Source: a bacterium | Lineage (GTDB): Bacteria; Cyanobacteriota; Vampirovibrionia; Obscuribacterales; Obscuribacteraceae | Direction of reading: 5' to 3' | Assembly (NCBI GenBank): GCA_016124935.1 | Contig: WGMS01000030.1 | Coordinates: 52,208-116,207, forward strand | DNA length: 64,000 nt | Shown here: piece by piece, positions 53,891 to 61,377 of the stretch | Layout of the letters: the number at the start of each line of letters is the position of its first letter | Position numbering within the stretch: the stretch's first letter is position 1 | Notes under the pieces: model-generated | Database searches by the model: none | What the model was told of the DNA's origin: nothing | The model's input: the letters and a program-made list of their open reading frames with translations, nothing else | Made by a program: the position numbers and the translations under genes

Positions 53891-55677
53891 GAACTCGTCC
53901 CCGGCAATGAGAACCAGAAAGTAGAGCCGGAGGCGCCATCACTTATGACACCAATTTGCCCTCCGTGCTCTTCTATGATATTTCGAGCACTATACAAACC
54001 CAGTCCGGATCCCCTGCCCTCCGGGGATTGAACCACTCTGGGCTGAGAGAACTGCTCGAAAAGTTGCTGCTTTTGATTAGGCAGAATACCAGGTCCCTGA
54101 TCGGACACCTCGAAACGGACCAGACTGGAACCATTATTGGAATCAGAAGAGGTCACCGAAATCGATATAGTTCCTGACAGTGGAGATACCTTACTGGCAT
54201 TGGATAGAATATTCATGAGCACCCGCTCTATCTGATCTCTATCGGCTAAGACAGATAGATTCGGGTTCTCGATAGAGTCTACTATCTCTAAAGTTTTCTG
54301 CTCGAAAAGATCTGCCAGGGCGAATTTGCAGGCTTCGACAATACTTTTCGCCTCGACCTCTTCTCTGACCAATGCGAAGCCCCGAGTCTTCGAGTCCATG
54401 GTCTCGGTGAGGTTGTCCAGCATGGGCAAGAGACGACCGAGATTGCTCTCTAACTGCTTCACTTTCGCAGCATTGCCAACCTTTATCTCTTTAAGAGAAC
54501 TAACGACACTATGCGCCTCTTCCAGTTTACGCCTCAAGTCTCTGGCAAGAATAGTGCGCAGTCCCCTACCCAATCGCTCGGTCTGCTTACGATACTCTAT
54601 ATCGTGAATACAGCAAAAATAAAGTCGATCACTGGCTGACCATCTCACAGAATGTATCACATCTATGATGCTACCACCGGCAGTGAGCATACCGGATTCG
54701 AAAGAACTGCTGCCCGAAACAATGACTAGATCTCTCAAGCGTTTCTTCACCCATTCTACGTCCTGATCCGGTACAAGCTTGAAGAAACTGGCACCAATCA
54801 AGCCCTGACGCCTGAACCCGAACAATTTCTCCAGGGCCGAATTTGCGGCAACCAAATTGAAATCACTATCAAGAGTACAGATCACATCTGCGGAATTCTG
54901 GAAGATTGCCATCTCTATCCTTCTGCTTCTCTCCAGCTCTTCTGCCATGGCGTCGAAAGCGGCGCTCAAATCTCCTATTTCATTGTCGGCATGACGAGCC
55001 GGAGCGAGCTTGCCACCGGACGCTAGAACAGAAGAGCGCCGCGCCAGATCATTGAGAGGCGAAGCCACCAGAATGTGAAAAGCCCACATTCCAAGAAATG
55101 CGACAAATAGACTGGCGCCAAATCCCAACCACAAAACTTTGTGAATCAACTGCCTGACGCTCTCATCACTCTTCATCAACTCTTCTCTACGCAGAGCAAG
55201 GTCTTTGAGAATCATAGAACCGGAGTCATCGACTTTATTGACTACTTCTTTCAGGTCGAGAAGCGCCTGTTTGCCTGCATCACCCTCCTTTTTAGTCTGC
55301 ACGACTTCCTCAGTCAAACTAAAGAGTTCCTCGGCACTCTTGCAGAACGCCAGCGTTCCCCCTTCAAATTCCTTATATCGCGCGCTGACCTGACGCAAGG
55401 ATTGAAGCCTCTCCGCAACCAATTTTTCCTCTTCAACGACCTCTGCCCTGCTATTCGGATCGCCGTTGACAACAGCGCTCACGGACTGAAAGACGCTCCT
55501 GACCGAAGACACCAGAACCGGTGCCATTTTAGAAATCAATTCAATAACAGCAGATTCGTTCTGACGCTCTTGCTCCGCCAGGTTGAGCATCAGAGCGCAA
55601 GCAGAGAAAAGCGCCAGTTCGAAGATAAGCGGTATGGCTACAATCAGGAAAAGTTTTCTGGTAAGGCGATGCTTCAT
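53887..55677 (-). CDS. Histidine kinase A: His replaced by Arg, ATPase domain intact
   Basis: 596 aa with the same build as kinase B: helices at about 8-31 and 181-204, HAMP (about 205-252), PAS (about 256-361). Where kinase B has SHDLRSPL, this protein reads ARDLRRKL, with Arg379 at the phospho-acceptor position; the distance from the preceding His-Asp pair (21 residues) is identical in both, so the alignment has no gap. The ATPase domain is complete: NILSNASKVSP (N-box), DQGPGI (526-531), GRGSGLGL (554-561). It cannot autophosphorylate on the usual His but could phosphorylate a partner. It heads the operon A, B, response regulator. Confidence 0.9.
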   Translation of the reverse strand: MKHRLTRKLFLIVAIPLIFELALFSACALMLNLAEQERQNESAVIELISKMAPVLVSSVRSVFQSVSAVVNGDPNSRAEVVEEEKLVAERLQSLRQVSARYKEFEGGTLAFCKSAEELFSLTEEVVQTKKEGDAGKQALLDLKEVVNKVDDSGSMILKDLALRREELMKSDESVRQLIHKVLWLGFGASLFVAFLGMWAFHILVASPLNDLARRSSVLASGGKLAPARHADNEIGDLSAAFDAMAEELERSRRIEMAIFQNSADVICTLDSDFNLVAANSALEKLFGFRRQGLIGASFFKLVPDQDVEWVKKRLRDLVIVSGSSSFESGMLTAGGSIIDVIHSVRWSASDRLYFCCIHDIEYRKQTERLGRGLRTILARDLRRKLEEAHSVVSSLKEIKVGNAAKVKQLESNLGRLLPMLDNLTETMDSKTRGFALVREEVEAKSIVEACKFALADLFEQKTLEIVDSIENPNLSVLADRDQIERVLMNILSNASKVSPLSGTISISVTSSDSNNGSSLVRFEVSDQGPGILPNQKQQLFEQFSQPRVVQSPEGRGSGLGLYSARNIIEEHGGQIGVISDGASGSTFWFSLPGTSS

Positions 55678-55793
55678 GCCGATAAAAGGCTAATGTGCTT
55701 CCAAACTAGTTAGAAGCACATTATACCCATCCTACACTGAATCACTTGCCTGGAGACGACCGCGCTCGCGCCCCAGGAAGCCGGGGAAAACTA

Positions 55794-56300
55794 TTAGTTC
55801 GAGTCTTTCTCCAAGGGGCGGACTTGATCGATTTTTTTCTTGATCCAATCTTGCTCCGCTTTCTTAGAGTCCTCCACACTCATTGAGCCTTCCGGAACCT
55901 GCAAGCTCGGATTGTCGCCGTTCGAATCGACGCTGCCAGGTTTACCAGGTTTACTGCCCTCAGTCGGCTTTGGCTTGCCCGGCGCTCCGATATCGGCAGG
56001 CTTGCCGCCTTCGGCACACTCACCGGTAATATGGATCTTTTTGCCGTTTTCAACGAGTTCTTGCAGTGCTTCGCAATTGGTGCCAGAACCAATATTGACG
56101 TTAACATCGCTTCCGGCACCCAGCGGTGCTACATCTTTTTCGATAGTAAGACCGGGAAGAATGTCCTTGGTGCTAGTCCTGTTGTGACTGCTGTCACTAT
56201 TGGTCAATGAATTGATTCCTTCTACATAGGATTGAAATCTACTGGTGACGCTAGAACCGGAAACTTCTCTGGTGGCGGTTGCTTCGTATTGCTCCATCAT
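55794..56300 (-). CDS. Hypothetical protein with Gly/Lys/Pro-rich linker
   Basis: Not recognised. 168 aa without signal peptide. Residues about 60-95 look structured (DVNVNIGSGTNCEALQELVE, with a Cys pair some 20 residues apart); residues 95-140 are a low-complexity Gly-Lys-Pro linker (PGKPKPTEGSKPGKPG), and the end is a charged helix. It overlaps the upstream 101-aa gene as ATGA, so the two are co-translated. Not toxin-like in any way I can see. Confidence 0.62.
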   Translation of the reverse strand: MMEQYEATATREVSGSSVTSRFQSYVEGINSLTNSDSSHNRTSTKDILPGLTIEKDVAPLGAGSDVNVNIGSGTNCEALQELVENGKKIHITGECAEGGKPADIGAPGKPKPTEGSKPGKPGSVDSNGDNPSLQVPEGSMSVEDSKKAEQDWIKKKIDQVRPLEKDSN

Positions 56301-56602
56301 GGGCTTATCCTCTCTGGAATAGAAACTGTGATTTCCCGGATTCTGTCTCGCTCTTCCGGAACGAGTCTGAATTTATTCTGGCGCCGTGACTTTCGCGTGA
56401 CGTGAATCGACAACCCAGGCACAGCCTCCGGCGGCAGACCGAGATTTGGTAAAGGCGCCCGGATCAGGTCTATGGTCAATTTAAAATTCAACGCATCTTC
56501 TGAAGATTCGAGATCCTTTTTCAATATTAGTTCTCGTTGTGGTTTTCCGGGGAGCATTTCCCCCAGTTTTCGAAGCAGATAATGCCACCATCCAATAGCC
56601 AT
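56297..56602 (-). CDS. Hypothetical basic protein
   Basis: Not recognised. 101 aa, basic, with no membrane segment. A helical start (MAIGWWHYLLRKLGEML) is followed by beta-type sequence (ALNFKLTIDLIRAPLP, GLSIHVTRKSRRQNKFRLV, REITVSIPE). Its TGA overlaps the ATG of the next gene, which argues that both are real. It marks the left border of the accessory island; right of it base composition becomes more AT-rich. Confidence 0.62.
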   Translation of the reverse strand: MAIGWWHYLLRKLGEMLPGKPQRELILKKDLESSEDALNFKLTIDLIRAPLPNLGLPPEAVPGLSIHVTRKSRRQNKFRLVPEERDRIREITVSIPERISP

Positions 56603-56881
56603 CTTATTTCAATCAGCAGTCCCAAACCAATGCAATTTCTGGTGATACCACTAATTTGCTTCGTCGAAGACAGCTATTCTCCTGTATTATGCATCGACAA
56701 AAATCTTCTCATACCAAAATGCTTCTGAATCCTTTTAACCAATGCTTGTTACTGGGGGTGAGCTGCGAACGCAAAAGACATCGCTACTGGCAACTAGTGG
56801 ACATTTGAAAGTCCACAAAATGAGCCCCTGGTTTCAAAATCACTCTAGACCACCAATCGATCGCTCGACAGTTGATCAGCG
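56603..56881. other. Intergenic stretch at the island border
   Basis: No gene can be supported here. A hairpin GTGGAC/GTCCAC (56797-56802 with 56811-56816) without a T-run is the only structure I see. The divergent or border position makes it a likely site for promoters of the hypothetical pair to the left, but no good -35/-10 pair was found. Confidence 0.4.
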
Positions 56882-56950
56882 GTTATCAAACTGATAACAT
56901 CAAAACCGGCGAAGCTGCCCGGCTTGACATATGGTTATCAAATTGATAAC
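56882..56950 (+). promoter_or_regulatory. Two palindromic operators and promoter of higBA
   Basis: Two copies of GTTATCA-N3-TGATAAC at 56882-56898 and 56934-56950, centres 52 bp apart, about five helical turns. A -35 TTGACA at 56924-56929 and a weak -10 near 56947 put the second copy inside the promoter. This fits autorepression by the HigA antitoxin bound as a pair, known for such systems. Confidence 0.75.
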
Positions 56951-56964
56951 CTGAAGGTGATCGA

Positions 56965-57246
56965 TTGGAAATCATCAACGAGAGCGAACTACACTCATTT
57001 GCGAAGAGACATTCAAACGCGCGCAAACCGCTGGCAAACTGGATTAACGTAACCCATGCAGCCGGTTGGAAAACATCTGCAGACGTTCGAAAGACTTTTC
57101 GAAGCGCTGATTATGTCAAGGAACTTGTTGTCTTTGATATTGGAGGCAACAACTTCAGGCTCATCAGCTCAATTGACTATACCTTGCAGCGCGTCTACGT
57201 CCTTGAAGTGATGACGCACTCAGAATACGATCGGTGGAAGGCATGA
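56965..57246 (+). CDS. higB: HigB-family mRNA interferase toxin
   Basis: 93-aa RelE-fold toxin that cuts mRNA on the ribosome. RKPLANWINVTHAAGWKTSADVR (two adjacent motifs, residues about 21-43), then ELVVFDIGGNNFRLISSIDY and VMTHSEYDRW are the family pattern (HigB_toxin). The start is TTG with AAGG 7 nt upstream. As usual for HigBA the toxin comes first and overlaps the antitoxin gene by 4 nt (ATGA). Confidence 0.88.
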   Translation: MEIINESELHSFAKRHSNARKPLANWINVTHAAGWKTSADVRKTFRSADYVKELVVFDIGGNNFRLISSIDYTLQRVYVLEVMTHSEYDRWKA

Positions 57247-57653
57247 ACACAGCAAGAGCGGACAAGGCATACATGGCACTGGTCAAGGAATTTCCCCTTG
57301 TACCTTTGCGCGACAAGGATGAATTCGAAGAAGCAGTAAAAATAATGAAGCGACTTGCTTACCGCCGGAACAGCTTGAGTAGTAGCGAAGCCGATTATTT
57401 GACAGTACTAGGAGATTTGATCGCGCAGTATGAAAAGAGGCTGCCTCAACTCGCGGAAGAGATGACGCCGCGAGAAGCTCTAGCTTTTCTTATGGAATCA
57501 AATGGATTAGCTCAGGTAGATCTCGTCGAATATGTCGGGTATAAATCAAATCTCTCGGCATTTCTCAGCGGTCATCGCGGGCTTAGTAAGCGCGCAGCTT
57601 GTCGGCTGGCGGAGTATTTCAAGGTATCTCCAGCATTGTTTCTGCCAAAATAA
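57243..57653 (+). CDS. higA: HigA-family antitoxin with HTH domain
   Basis: 136 aa. The N-terminal half (to about 75) is a charged helical region that should wrap the toxin; the C-terminal XRE-type HTH (about 80-136) reads TPREALAFLMESNGLAQVDL, then YVGYKSNLSAFLSGHRGLSK and the end YFKVSPALFL. The ATG at 57243 gives ATGA overlap with higB; an in-frame GTG at 57234 is possible. It should bind the two palindromes upstream of higB. Confidence 0.9.
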   Translation: MNTARADKAYMALVKEFPLVPLRDKDEFEEAVKIMKRLAYRRNSLSSSEADYLTVLGDLIAQYEKRLPQLAEEMTPREALAFLMESNGLAQVDLVEYVGYKSNLSAFLSGHRGLSKRAACRLAEYFKVSPALFLPK

Positions 57654-57657
57654 TTGC

Positions 57658-57840
57658 CTAATTGCTATCAATAATTTCTGGCTCGTCAATCAAACTAAGC
57701 ATTTCTCTAAATGCTGGCAGGTCAAATGCCGCAGAAGGAAGTTTTGAGTAGCGCTGCCATTCCTCAGGTGTGTGAGTCTGCGACAAATCGAACTTATCAA
57801 TTCGTTCCTTCACCACAGAAAAGGTATCTTCAGCAGACAT
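57658..57840 (-). CDS. Small unknown protein (60 aa), divergent from the AbiE module
   Basis: Not recognised. A perfect GAGGAG lies 6 nt before the ATG at 57840, which decides this start over the longer frame to 57984. The protein is acidic and helical (TFSVVKERIDKFDL, PAFREMLSLIDEPEIID). It converges with higA (4 nt) and is divergent from the AbiEi gene, sharing with it the region that holds two palindromes; the left palindrome lies about 90 nt upstream of its start. It may be a third member of the AbiE module or a remnant; no function can be named. Confidence 0.55.
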   Translation of the reverse strand: MSAEDTFSVVKERIDKFDLSQTHTPEEWQRYSKLPSAAFDLPAFREMLSLIDEPEIIDSN

Positions 57841-57926
57841 TTTCAGCTCCTCACTCAAAATTTTATCGCAAGAGTGGTGGCTGTCACAAAACGATCCTCC
57901 TCCAGCACTATTATTGGCTCCATTAG

Positions 57927-58004
57927 TATATTTACTGTACAGCAAATATAAACGTTTTGGCGAATATTCTTGCAAATTTGCCATATTTACTGTACAGTAA
58001 ATAT
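57927..58004. promoter_or_regulatory. Two palindromic operators between the 60-aa gene and the AbiE module
   Basis: A 24-bp palindrome at 57927-57950 (one mismatched pair) and a perfect 22-bp palindrome at 57983-58004, both with half-site ATATTTACTGT, centres 55 bp apart. The right copy covers a possible -10 (TACAGT, with TTGCAA 17 nt before it) and ends 7 nt before the AbiEi start. The left copy overlaps a TATACT that could be the -10 of the leftward gene. Binding by the wHTH of AbiEi is the likely use. Confidence 0.72.
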
Positions 58005-58011
58005 TAATTAT

Positions 58012-59088
58012 ATGGCGAACACGATGGAAGGTCGACAGTACGAGCAGCAGCTAATTGATGAGTTCCTCAAGAACCTTGAGGAACTTCCAAATGTACGAGC
58101 GAAATTGGAAGTAGAGCAGCCTCTACCAGCTGATGCGAAAATCGACTTAAAAGTAGTAGGCAAAGATGTAACCTTGCTTGTGGAAGCAAAGAGAGCGGGG
58201 TACCCGCGGGATGTGCAGCAAGCGATCTGGCAACTCCGTCGAGCAAAGGAGGCGCTGCCTTCGCACGAGGAAATCGTTCTTGTCATGATTGCGGAATACC
58301 TTTCTCCTGGAGCAAAGGCGCAATTGCGAGCAGAGCAAATTGGATATTTTGAAAGTGGCGGCAGTATGTATCTGCCTGCACCGAGCGCATACTGTTATGT
58401 AGAAAAACCATCAGCAAAGCCATTTGAAAGAGCCGTTCGATCTCTGTATTCCGGCCGACGGGCTCAAGTCATCCACACGCTTCTTGTCCATCATGAGCGG
58501 TGGTTTGGGGTTCATGAACTGGCTGAAGTAAGCATGGTGTCACCAGCCACGGTATCAGAAGTGTTTTCAGAGTTAGAACGCCAAGACTGGGTATCATTGC
58601 AAGGAAAGGGACCACGAAAGAAACGGCAACTATCCCGACCTACCGCATTGCTCGACGCGTGGGCCAAAGAAGTGAAGGAGCGTCCAGCACCAACAATGGA
58701 TCGCTATTACGTACCTGGAGTAAAAGCTGATGGCTTGATGCAACGAGTCGGCGAACAGTTTGGCAAAAGCAGCATAGAGTACGCAGTCAGTCACGAATTC
58801 GCAGCACAGCGCTATGCGCCCTTTCTGTCCAGTATTTCGCAGATCCGACTAAGGATGATCAAATCCTCTGAATCGCAAGCTGTAATTTCTGAAATAGGGG
58901 CGCGTTCGGTAGTAGAAGGCTCCAATCTCGGAATCATCGAAACCGATGCAGGCGAATTGCTGTTTCGGAATGAAATCGATACCATTTGGCTGGCAAGTCC
59001 TGTACAGGTGTATCTGGATCTGATGGACGGTGAGGGGCGTTCTCTAGAGATGGCCGACCATCTGAGAAAAGAAAGGATTGGATTCTAA
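58012..59088 (+). CDS. AbiEi-type antitoxin with N-terminal nuclease-like domain
   Basis: 358 aa in three parts. Residues 1-130 look like a PD-(D/E)xK fold: IDLKVV (Asp45), then LLVEAKR (Glu58, Lys60) and a Gln-rich helix (DVQQAIWQL). Residues about 145-205 are a winged HTH (GVHELAEVSMVSPATVSEVFSEL in two helices). The C-terminal part matches AbiEi/COG4861-type antitoxins (MDRYYVPGVKADGLMQRV). It should repress its own promoter and neutralise the nucleotidyltransferase gene that starts at the very next base. No Shine-Dalgarno sequence precedes the ATG, so the transcript may be leaderless. Confidence 0.75.
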   Translation: MANTMEGRQYEQQLIDEFLKNLEELPNVRAKLEVEQPLPADAKIDLKVVGKDVTLLVEAKRAGYPRDVQQAIWQLRRAKEALPSHEEIVLVMIAEYLSPGAKAQLRAEQIGYFESGGSMYLPAPSAYCYVEKPSAKPFERAVRSLYSGRRAQVIHTLLVHHERWFGVHELAEVSMVSPATVSEVFSELERQDWVSLQGKGPRKKRQLSRPTALLDAWAKEVKERPAPTMDRYYVPGVKADGLMQRVGEQFGKSSIEYAVSHEFAAQRYAPFLSSISQIRLRMIKSSESQAVISEIGARSVVEGSNLGIIETDAGELLFRNEIDTIWLASPVQVYLDLMDGEGRSLEMADHLRKERIGF

Positions 59089-59985
59089 ATGTCGAAGCCA
59101 AAGACTTTCGATGGCTATGATGAAGGATACACACTGGACTGCGAGCGCGTTCTCGTGACGCTATTACGAGGACTAGGTCCATGGAAGGAGTCGGTTTTTC
59201 TAATCGGCGGATTGACGCCAAAATATTTAGTTGATGCCAGTGGAGAGGGCGTTCCTCCACACGCTGGCACTCAGGACGTAGACATTGTAATCGACTTGCA
59301 GATTTTGGCTGATACCGAAGCGTATCACACCCTTGAAGAAAATCTGAAAAAAATGGATTTCGAACGAGCTGAAAATGACGAAGGAAAAAAACTCTCTTGG
59401 CGCTGGAAAACCAAAACAGAAGCCGACGTCACAGTGATCCTTGAGCTTATATCTGAATCAGAGGAGTTGGGTGGCGGCAAAGTACAGGCATTGCCAACGG
59501 AAAAAACGATTTCGGCATTGAATGTCCCACACGCGTCGATGGTTTTCGATCTGCATGAGATCAAAGAGATTCAAGCAGAACTCTTGGGTGAGAATGGCGT
59601 AGCGACTGAAAAAGTAAGATTTGCGAATCTGGTCTCGTTTACTTGCCTAAAAGCGTATGCTTTTGATCATCGGAATGAACGAAAGGACGCGCATGATTTG
59701 ATCTATTGCCTTGAACACGCACCCGGCGGAGTAACTGCCGCTAAGGAGCAATTTCGAACAGAGTTGAATGGCAAGCACGCGGAAACAGTTCGCTCGGCGT
59801 TGGATATATTGCGGAAACGATTCACCAGCGATGAGAAGATAGAAGGCTATCAAAAGGATGGTCCCGTGGCCGTCGCTAAGTTCGAGCTAGGCGAGAGCAA
59901 TGAAGAAGCAACAAAAGAGTCAAGGATTCTGCGGCAACGAGACGTGAATTATTTGATTGAACAATTCCTTGAAATCTTAAACTAA
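59089..59985 (+). CDS. AbiEii-type nucleotidyltransferase toxin
   Basis: 298 aa. The nucleotidyltransferase core is FLIGGLTPKYLV, then TQDVDIVIDL with two Asp of the metal site (residues about 42-75). Helical C-terminal half with ERKDAHDLIYCL, as seen in AbiEii. Type IV toxins of this kind block growth by transferring nucleotides to tRNA or other targets. It starts directly after the antitoxin stop (TAA-ATG), so the pair is one operon. The length matches the AbiEii range. Confidence 0.8.
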   Translation: MSKPKTFDGYDEGYTLDCERVLVTLLRGLGPWKESVFLIGGLTPKYLVDASGEGVPPHAGTQDVDIVIDLQILADTEAYHTLEENLKKMDFERAENDEGKKLSWRWKTKTEADVTVILELISESEELGGGKVQALPTEKTISALNVPHASMVFDLHEIKEIQAELLGENGVATEKVRFANLVSFTCLKAYAFDHRNERKDAHDLIYCLEHAPGGVTAAKEQFRTELNGKHAETVRSALDILRKRFTSDEKIEGYQKDGPVAVAKFELGESNEEATKESRILRQRDVNYLIEQFLEILN

Positions 59986-60341
59986 GAAAGATGGTGGCAC
60001 ACCGTTCAGTTTCGACTTTGGTGCCCTTCCTTATCTATGACTCCTAATACTGTGCCCAAAAAAACTGGGACAACAGAATATTGTAGTCGAGCTAAAGCCC
60101 TTGATCATTCACCGGCAGAATTCTAGTTTTGAAAAAATGGTGGAGGCGGCGAGAATCGCCTGGGCAGCCATTCTCATTAAGACTCGTCAATTAATTTTGT
60201 TTGATGGTGCGGGTTTCCGGACTTTTGTCGCTCACGCGAAGCGGCGCTAAGGGTCCCGAATAGACACATGCGGGGCCACAAAATGGGCCACAGATTTTGA
60301 AGGATTTTCGGGGTATGTAGCAGCCATCCACAAGGATCAGC
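59986..60341. other. Intergenic stretch between two island modules
   Basis: No gene can be supported. It contains the tRNA 3'-end remnant described separately. A repeated GGGCCACA (near 60272 and 60287) lies further right. Nothing else was recognised. Confidence 0.45.
60138..60158 (-). other. tRNA 3'-end remnant, possible attachment site
   Basis: On the minus strand this 21-nt piece has the form of the end of a tRNA gene: part of a T-loop (CGATTC), the T-stem half, acceptor CGCCTCC, discriminator A and encoded CCA, followed by six T as behind real tRNA genes. No tRNA body lies before it. Such leftovers arise when an element integrates into a tRNA gene. Confidence 0.5.
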
Positions 60342-60371
60342 TTGACACTCCTTGCAACCCAACGATATAAT
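60342..60371 (+). promoter_or_regulatory. Consensus sigma70 promoter of the nucleotidyltransferase-HTH-TPR operon
   Basis: TTGACA (60342-60347), 18 nt, TATAAT (60366-60371): both hexamers match the consensus exactly. The predicted start, 7 nt downstream, is the G of the GTG at 60378, so the mRNA would be leaderless. Confidence 0.82.
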
Positions 60372-60377
60372 TGGGTT

Positions 60378-60821
60378 GTGATACCTGACTTTGACGAGAA
60401 CGGAAATCTCCGCGAGGGGATTCATGATGCCACGGTTGAGGAGGTAAGAGCGCGTTTTGCATATAATCCGGCGCGACAGCGGCTGTTTGCTGCATTTCTA
60501 GAGGTTTTAGACATTCTGCGACAGTGCCAATGTCCCGAAGTACATCTTGACGGTAGCTTCATTACAACAAAGGAAGATCCCGGCGACTACGATGTGTGCT
60601 GGGAATCCACGGGCGTAGTACCGACAGACGACCTGCGAGAATTTCTCGAACTACGCGAGCAGAGAAAAGATCGATACCTGGGCGATATTTTCCTTCGAAT
60701 GCCTCAACCTCCATATCTCTATGATTACGTTGAAGACTGGCAAACCGATTCCCGACAGGATGGCGTCGTTAAAGGAATCATTCGCATTCGATTGAGGCAT
60801 GAATCCAATGATCAAGAATGA
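60378..60821 (+). CDS. Nucleotidyltransferase-like protein (DUF6932-like)
   Basis: 147 aa. LDGSFITTKEDPGDYDVCWE (residues about 53-72) fits the pattern hG[GS]-x9-DhDh of the polymerase-beta/MNT nucleotidyltransferase superfamily, with both metal-binding Asp. The N-terminal IPDFDENGNLREGIHDATVEE and the rest resemble DUF6932 proteins, which often sit beside HTH genes. The GTG at 60378 lies at the predicted transcription start; no ribosome site is present or needed. It overlaps the HTH gene by 23 nt. A toxin or tRNA-modifying role is inferred from the fold and place. Confidence 0.7.
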   Translation: MIPDFDENGNLREGIHDATVEEVRARFAYNPARQRLFAAFLEVLDILRQCQCPEVHLDGSFITTKEDPGDYDVCWESTGVVPTDDLREFLELREQRKDRYLGDIFLRMPQPPYLYDYVEDWQTDSRQDGVVKGIIRIRLRHESNDQE

Positions 60822-61377
60822 AAAGCAGTACAAAATGGCCAAAGTGAAGCTAGATAAATGGCTTCAGACTCAAAAGCAACTGCAAGAAGGCGCATCCGCT
60901 GGGCAGCCTGATTGGATCATTGAAGAACAGGCATTTGGCATCGAACAACAGATAAAACAATTGCAGACTGAGATAGCAGAATATGAGCTGACCGAATCAG
61001 GACAGCGAGATTTGCCTGATCCGACTTTAGTGCTCGACATTCCTTTTTTGCTAATTCGCTGGCGAATCGCTTGTCGTCTAACACAGAAAGATTTAGCAAC
61101 CCGGTTGGGTTTGCACGAGAATCAGATTCAGAAATACGAACGCGAAAATTACGGATGTGCCTCACTTGAGACCATTTCACGAGTTGCAAATGTCATGCAA
61201 CAAGTTCTCATGGAACAAAAAACTGCATCCAATTCGATGCAACATTCGCGATTGCCTGCATCTGCCCTGGCAGAAAAGGTCCAATCAAGATGGTTTGGAC
61301 GTTCCAAAGTAATGGGTTTCAATGGCAGTCGAGAAATTCTTATGGATGCTGAGGAAACCTTTTATCGTGAAATGTGA
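60799..61377 (+). CDS. XRE-type HTH protein with coiled-coil N-terminus
   Basis: 192 aa. Residues 1-75 are charged helices (LDKWLQTQKQLQEG, GIEQQIKQLQTEIAEYEL), an XRE HTH lies at about 85-140 (RWRIACRLTQKDLATRLGLH, then ENQIQKYERENYG), and a C-terminal extension of 50 residues may be a toxin-binding part. It overlaps the nucleotidyltransferase gene (23 nt) and the TPR gene (GTGA, 4 nt). It may be the antitoxin and repressor of the operon. Several Met codons at the start make the exact N-terminus uncertain. Confidence 0.8.
   Translation: MNPMIKNEKQYKMAKVKLDKWLQTQKQLQEGASAGQPDWIIEEQAFGIEQQIKQLQTEIAEYELTESGQRDLPDPTLVLDIPFLLIRWRIACRLTQKDLATRLGLHENQIQKYERENYGCASLETISRVANVMQQVLMEQKTASNSMQHSRLPASALAEKVQSRWFGRSKVMGFNGSREILMDAEETFYREM

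Noticed and set aside
56830..56856. Second tRNA-like end (CTCTAGACCACCA) at the left of the island
   Set aside because: The T-loop consensus does not fit and no acceptor partner or T-run is present; probably chance, so no matching att pair is claimed.
57841..57984. 48-codon extension of the 60-aa gene up to 57984
   Set aside because: It would run through the left palindrome, and the internal ATG has a perfect GAGGAG site.
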